Positions 62,426-64,000 of a stretch of DNA of 64,000 nucleotides are shown here, piece after piece. Location: assembly GCA_039809495.1 (NCBI GenBank), contig JBDHVC010000009.1, forward strand, positions 47,401 through 111,400. Reading direction: 5' to 3'. The first letter of the stretch is position 1. Each line of letters begins with the position of its first letter. The position numbers and the translations under genes are program-made. Source of the stretch: JAFLCL01 sp039809495. Lineage in GTDB: Bacteria; Myxococcota_A; Polyangia; Polyangiales; Sandaracinaceae. A model generated the notes under the pieces. That model searched no databases and was not told the DNA's origin. It worked only from the letters and a program-made list of their open reading frames with translations.

Positions 62426-63271
62426 TCACTCTTGCGAGAGCGAGGAGAGATCCGGCAGCTCGTCGAGGTTCGGCATCAGCGCGATCTCGATGCGTCGGTT
62501 GCGCGCGCGCCCCTCGGCCGTGTCGTTCGAGTCGATGGGCTGGGTGTCCGCGTAGCCCGCGGCCGAGATGCGATCGCCCGGCATGCCGTTGTCGATCATG
62601 AACCGCGCGACCGTGACGGCGCGCGCCGTCGAGAGCTCCCAGTTCGACGGAAAGCGCCGCGAGCGGATCGGGACGTTGTCCGTGTGGCCCGCCACCTGGA
62701 AGTGGCGATCCTCGATCGTGCGGAGGATCTGAACGACCTCGAGGAGCGTGGCCTGACCCTCGGGCTTGAGCTCCGCCTCGCCCGAGTCGAAGAGGACGTT
62801 GTCTGGGAGCTCGACGACCATGCGGTTTCGGACGACGCGCACCCGCAAGCGCCCCGACTCCATCATCGCGCGGAAGCGCTCGAGCATCTGCCGGAAGGTC
62901 GCGAGGCGGGCCTGCTGCTGCGCCTCGCGAGCGCGCAGCTCGTCGAGGGCGCGCTGCGTCTCGCTGAGGCTGCTCGAGAGCTCGGAGCGCTCCGTCTGGA
63001 GGCTCGCGACGTCCTGCCCGAGCGCCTCGAGGCGCGAGACGAGGTCCGCGTTGCGCCCCTCCAGATCGTGGAGCCGCCCCTCGAGCTCGGTGCCGTGGTG
63101 CCGTGCGTCGGTGAGCTGTTGCTCGAGGTCGGCGACGCGACGCACCTGGAGCTGATATTCGTCCTCGGAGCGCCCGCAGGCCGCGAGCGAGGCGAGCACG
63201 AGGCCGCCGAGGACGAGGGGGACGAGCCGCGGCTCGAGTCGCGTCGAGAGCGCGCGAAGGGTGCTTGCCAT
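62426..63271 (-). CDS. OmpA-family lipoprotein with coiled coil
   Basis: 281 residues. Lipoprotein signal ending LAAC (Cys32). Residues about 38-130 form an Arg/Glu/Leu coiled coil (VRRVADLEQQLTDARHHG). The C-terminal OmpA/MotB peptidoglycan-binding domain shows VLFDSGEAELKPEG, HFQVAGHTDNVPI, WELSTARAVTVARF and GRARNRRIEIAL. The combination resembles Pal-like or motility-linked envelope proteins that tether a membrane to the wall. It stands alone between ppx/gppA and the AT-rich region. Confidence 0.92.
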   Translation of the reverse strand: MASTLRALSTRLEPRLVPLVLGGLVLASLAACGRSEDEYQLQVRRVADLEQQLTDARHHGTELEGRLHDLEGRNADLVSRLEALGQDVASLQTERSELSSSLSETQRALDELRAREAQQQARLATFRQMLERFRAMMESGRLRVRVVRNRMVVELPDNVLFDSGEAELKPEGQATLLEVVQILRTIEDRHFQVAGHTDNVPIRSRRFPSNWELSTARAVTVARFMIDNGMPGDRISAAGYADTQPIDSNDTAEGRARNRRIEIALMPNLDELPDLSSLSQE

Positions 63272-63354
63272 GATGAACCTCCGAGCCCCGTTCTAGTCGT
63301 CCAGGGGGGAGCGGCAAGGTCGGCTCGATCCCGATCCAGACCGCGTGGCCCGTC

Positions 63355-63540
63355 TCCACAAGTTTTTCTTGTCGTTTTTCGTAGGGTCGTGACGATACAA
63401 AAATTACTAGTGTTTTCGCCAGGTTACTTCATTGTCAGGCGAATCCGATCTCTTTCAGATCGAAGTTAGATATAAATTATGTGTTGGTTTGGCTTGACGC
63501 ATGGCGTGACGTGACAATACGGTACGTCATCCTGTGTCTC
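63355..63540. other. AT-rich regulatory island upstream of the histone-like gene
   Basis: The 294 bp between the OmpA-like gene and the histone-like gene hold no gene. From about 63355 the base composition falls sharply in G+C compared with everything else in the window. It includes ACAAG-TTTTT-CTTGT (about 63358-63372) and CGATCT-CTTTC-AGATCG hairpins. It is probably a strong promoter region or bound by nucleoid proteins. Foreign origin is also possible. Confidence 0.6.
63494..63523 (+). promoter_or_regulatory. Promoter of the histone-like gene
   Basis: TTGACG (63494-63499), 18-bp spacer, TACGGT (63518-63523), 42 bp upstream of the ATG at 63566 and at the end of the AT-rich island. Confidence 0.5.
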
Positions 63541-63565
63541 TGTGACCCCCTCTAGGAGGTTCCCC

Positions 63566-63829
63566 ATGGCAGCGAAGAAGGCAGCGAAGAAGGCAGCGAA
63601 GAAGGCCCCGAAGAAGGCCGCCAAGAAGGCCCCGAAGAAGGCCGCCAAGAAGGCCCCGAAGAAGGCCGCCAAGAAGGCCCCGAAGAAGGCCGCCAAGAAG
63701 GCCGCCAAGAAGGCCCCGAAGAAGGCCGCCAAGAAGGCCCCAAAGAAGGCCGCCAAGAAGGCCTCGAAGAAGGCCGCCAAGAAGCCGTCGTTCGCCCCCG
63801 GCGACACGAGCCTCACGACCAGCAACTGA
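63566..63829 (+). CDS. Histone H1-like Lys/Ala-repeat protein
   Basis: 87 residues from the ATG at 63566 with AGGAGGT 5 nt upstream. Nearly the entire chain is AAKK/APKK repeats (eight-residue unit, 24-bp DNA unit) up to KPSFAPGDTSLTTSN. It resembles eukaryotic H1 tails and the KKAAP-rich DNA-binding proteins found in several bacteria. It probably compacts or coats the chromosome. The strong ribosome site and AT-rich promoter region suggest high expression. The repeated DNA makes length polymorphism likely. Confidence 0.9.
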   Translation: MAAKKAAKKAAKKAPKKAAKKAPKKAAKKAPKKAAKKAPKKAAKKAAKKAPKKAAKKAPKKAAKKASKKAAKKPSFAPGDTSLTTSN

Positions 63830-63853
63830 ACCTCGAGCGCGAGCCGCGAGGTT
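63829..63853 (+). terminator. Hairpin at the end of the histone-like gene
   Basis: AACCTCG (63829-63835) pairs with CGAGGTT (63847-63853) around an 11-nt GC-rich loop. Its first base is the last base of the stop codon. A CTGGC/GCCAG stem (63868-63886) follows. Confidence 0.55.
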
Positions 63854-63895
63854 CGCGCGGAGGGCGACTGGCAGCCGTTTCGCCAGGAGGCGATG

Positions 63896-63921
63896 GAGCC
63901 TCGACCTTCGGGTCGGGGCTC
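63896..63921 (+). terminator. Strong intrinsic-terminator stem directly before the intron
   Basis: GAGCCTCGACC (63896-63906) pairs with GGTCGGGGCTC (63911-63921, one T-G wobble) around the stable tetraloop TTCG, followed by TTCGCTT. It ends the histone-like transcript and is the likely target of the group II intron that begins at 63929. Confidence 0.8.
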
Positions 63922-63928
63922 TTCGCTT

Positions 63929-64000
63929 GTGCGCCCAGCATGGGCGCGACCTTGCCGGTGCAAGTCCGGCCGAAAGGAGATCATCCCGATCGAAGCGAGC
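63929..64000 (+). mobile_element. Group II intron, 5' end (class C likely), cut by window edge
   Basis: Starts GTGCGCCCAGCATGGGCGCG, which fits the bacterial group II consensus GTGYG and the first domain I stem. It continues with GGTGCAAGTCC at 63957-63967. The pattern parallels the start of class C introns such as the one from Oceanobacillus iheyensis. The catalytic domain V and the maturase gene would lie beyond the window. Its position right behind a terminator hairpin agrees with class C targeting. Confidence 0.8.

Noticed and set aside
63566..63829. Regular 24-bp repeats that might suggest a CRISPR array or minisatellite
   Set aside because: The repeats are contiguous without unique spacers, and the frame encodes a coherent Lys/Ala protein with a strong ribosome site.

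Overview
The window reads as chromosomal DNA of a very GC-rich deltaproteobacterium of the myxobacterial type, most like the Polyangiales/Sandaracinaceae group. This is an inference. It rests on the strong G/C preference at third codon positions, the many lipobox proteins, Cys-rich 'C-x-D-D-x-x-x-C-T' secreted proteins, C-terminal sorting segments of the MYXO-CTERM kind, Ser/Thr protein kinases, DUF4388 proteins and a Lys/Ala histone-like protein. Genes are tightly packed, often with ATGA/GTGA overlaps. I see no rRNA, tRNA, CRISPR array, prophage or complete insertion sequence.

Layout. 1-5.7 kb: the 3' part of thrS, a two-subunit CoA transferase and an active/inactive pair of M16 peptidases. 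6.0-16.7 kb: an outer-membrane-type protein followed by two giant paralogous lipoprotein metalloproteases with metzincin motifs. 16.7-18.3 kb (minus): ferrochelatase and oligoribonuclease. 18.4-24.4 kb (plus): tilS, ftsH, folP, cdaA, cdaR, which joins tRNA-Ile modification, membrane proteolysis, folate and cyclic-di-AMP synthesis. 24.4-28.8 kb (minus): a lipoprotein, a chain of three overlapping export genes including a parvulin, and a Ser/Thr kinase with a coiled-coil tail. 29.0-33.0 kb (plus): a kinase with GYF-like and DUF4388 domains, then a UbiB-type kinase. 33.0-40.3 kb (minus): a DUF900-type hydrolase pair, a duplicated MFS fragment, a Cys-rich repeat lipoprotein, the intact MFS gene, an Smr-domain protein and a polyprenol-kinase-like protein. 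40.4-46.1 kb (plus): DUF488, the pyruvate dehydrogenase E1a-E1b-E2 operon and a thioredoxin-rhodanese fusion. 46.1-49.0 kb (minus): a large degenerate-receiver/DUF4388 protein. 49.1-59.2 kb: mostly secreted lipoproteins, including one ORF that joins two complete lipoproteins. 59.3-63.3 kb (minus): a PfkB kinase, MTA phosphorylase, Ppx/GppA and an OmpA-like lipoprotein. 63.4-64.0 kb: an AT-rich promoter island, a histone-like gene, two hairpins and the 5' end of a group II intron.

The most unusual signal is a family of palindromic repeats. Two copies of a roughly 155-bp three-stem element (37947-38104 and 61776-61935) share sequence along their length. One sits in frame inside the ppx/gppA gene and adds about 52 codons. 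Its terminal hairpin recurs alone at 16706-16754, with 30 identical bases, between two convergent genes whose stop codons form the ends of the palindrome. Similar stop-to-stop palindromes lie at 24387-24426 and 32983-33009, and several other genes end in TGAC-N-GCGCGC. This suggests palindromic elements that tolerate or target TGA stop codons and serve as bidirectional terminators. The group II intron that starts at 63929 lies directly behind a terminator hairpin, the usual site for class C introns.
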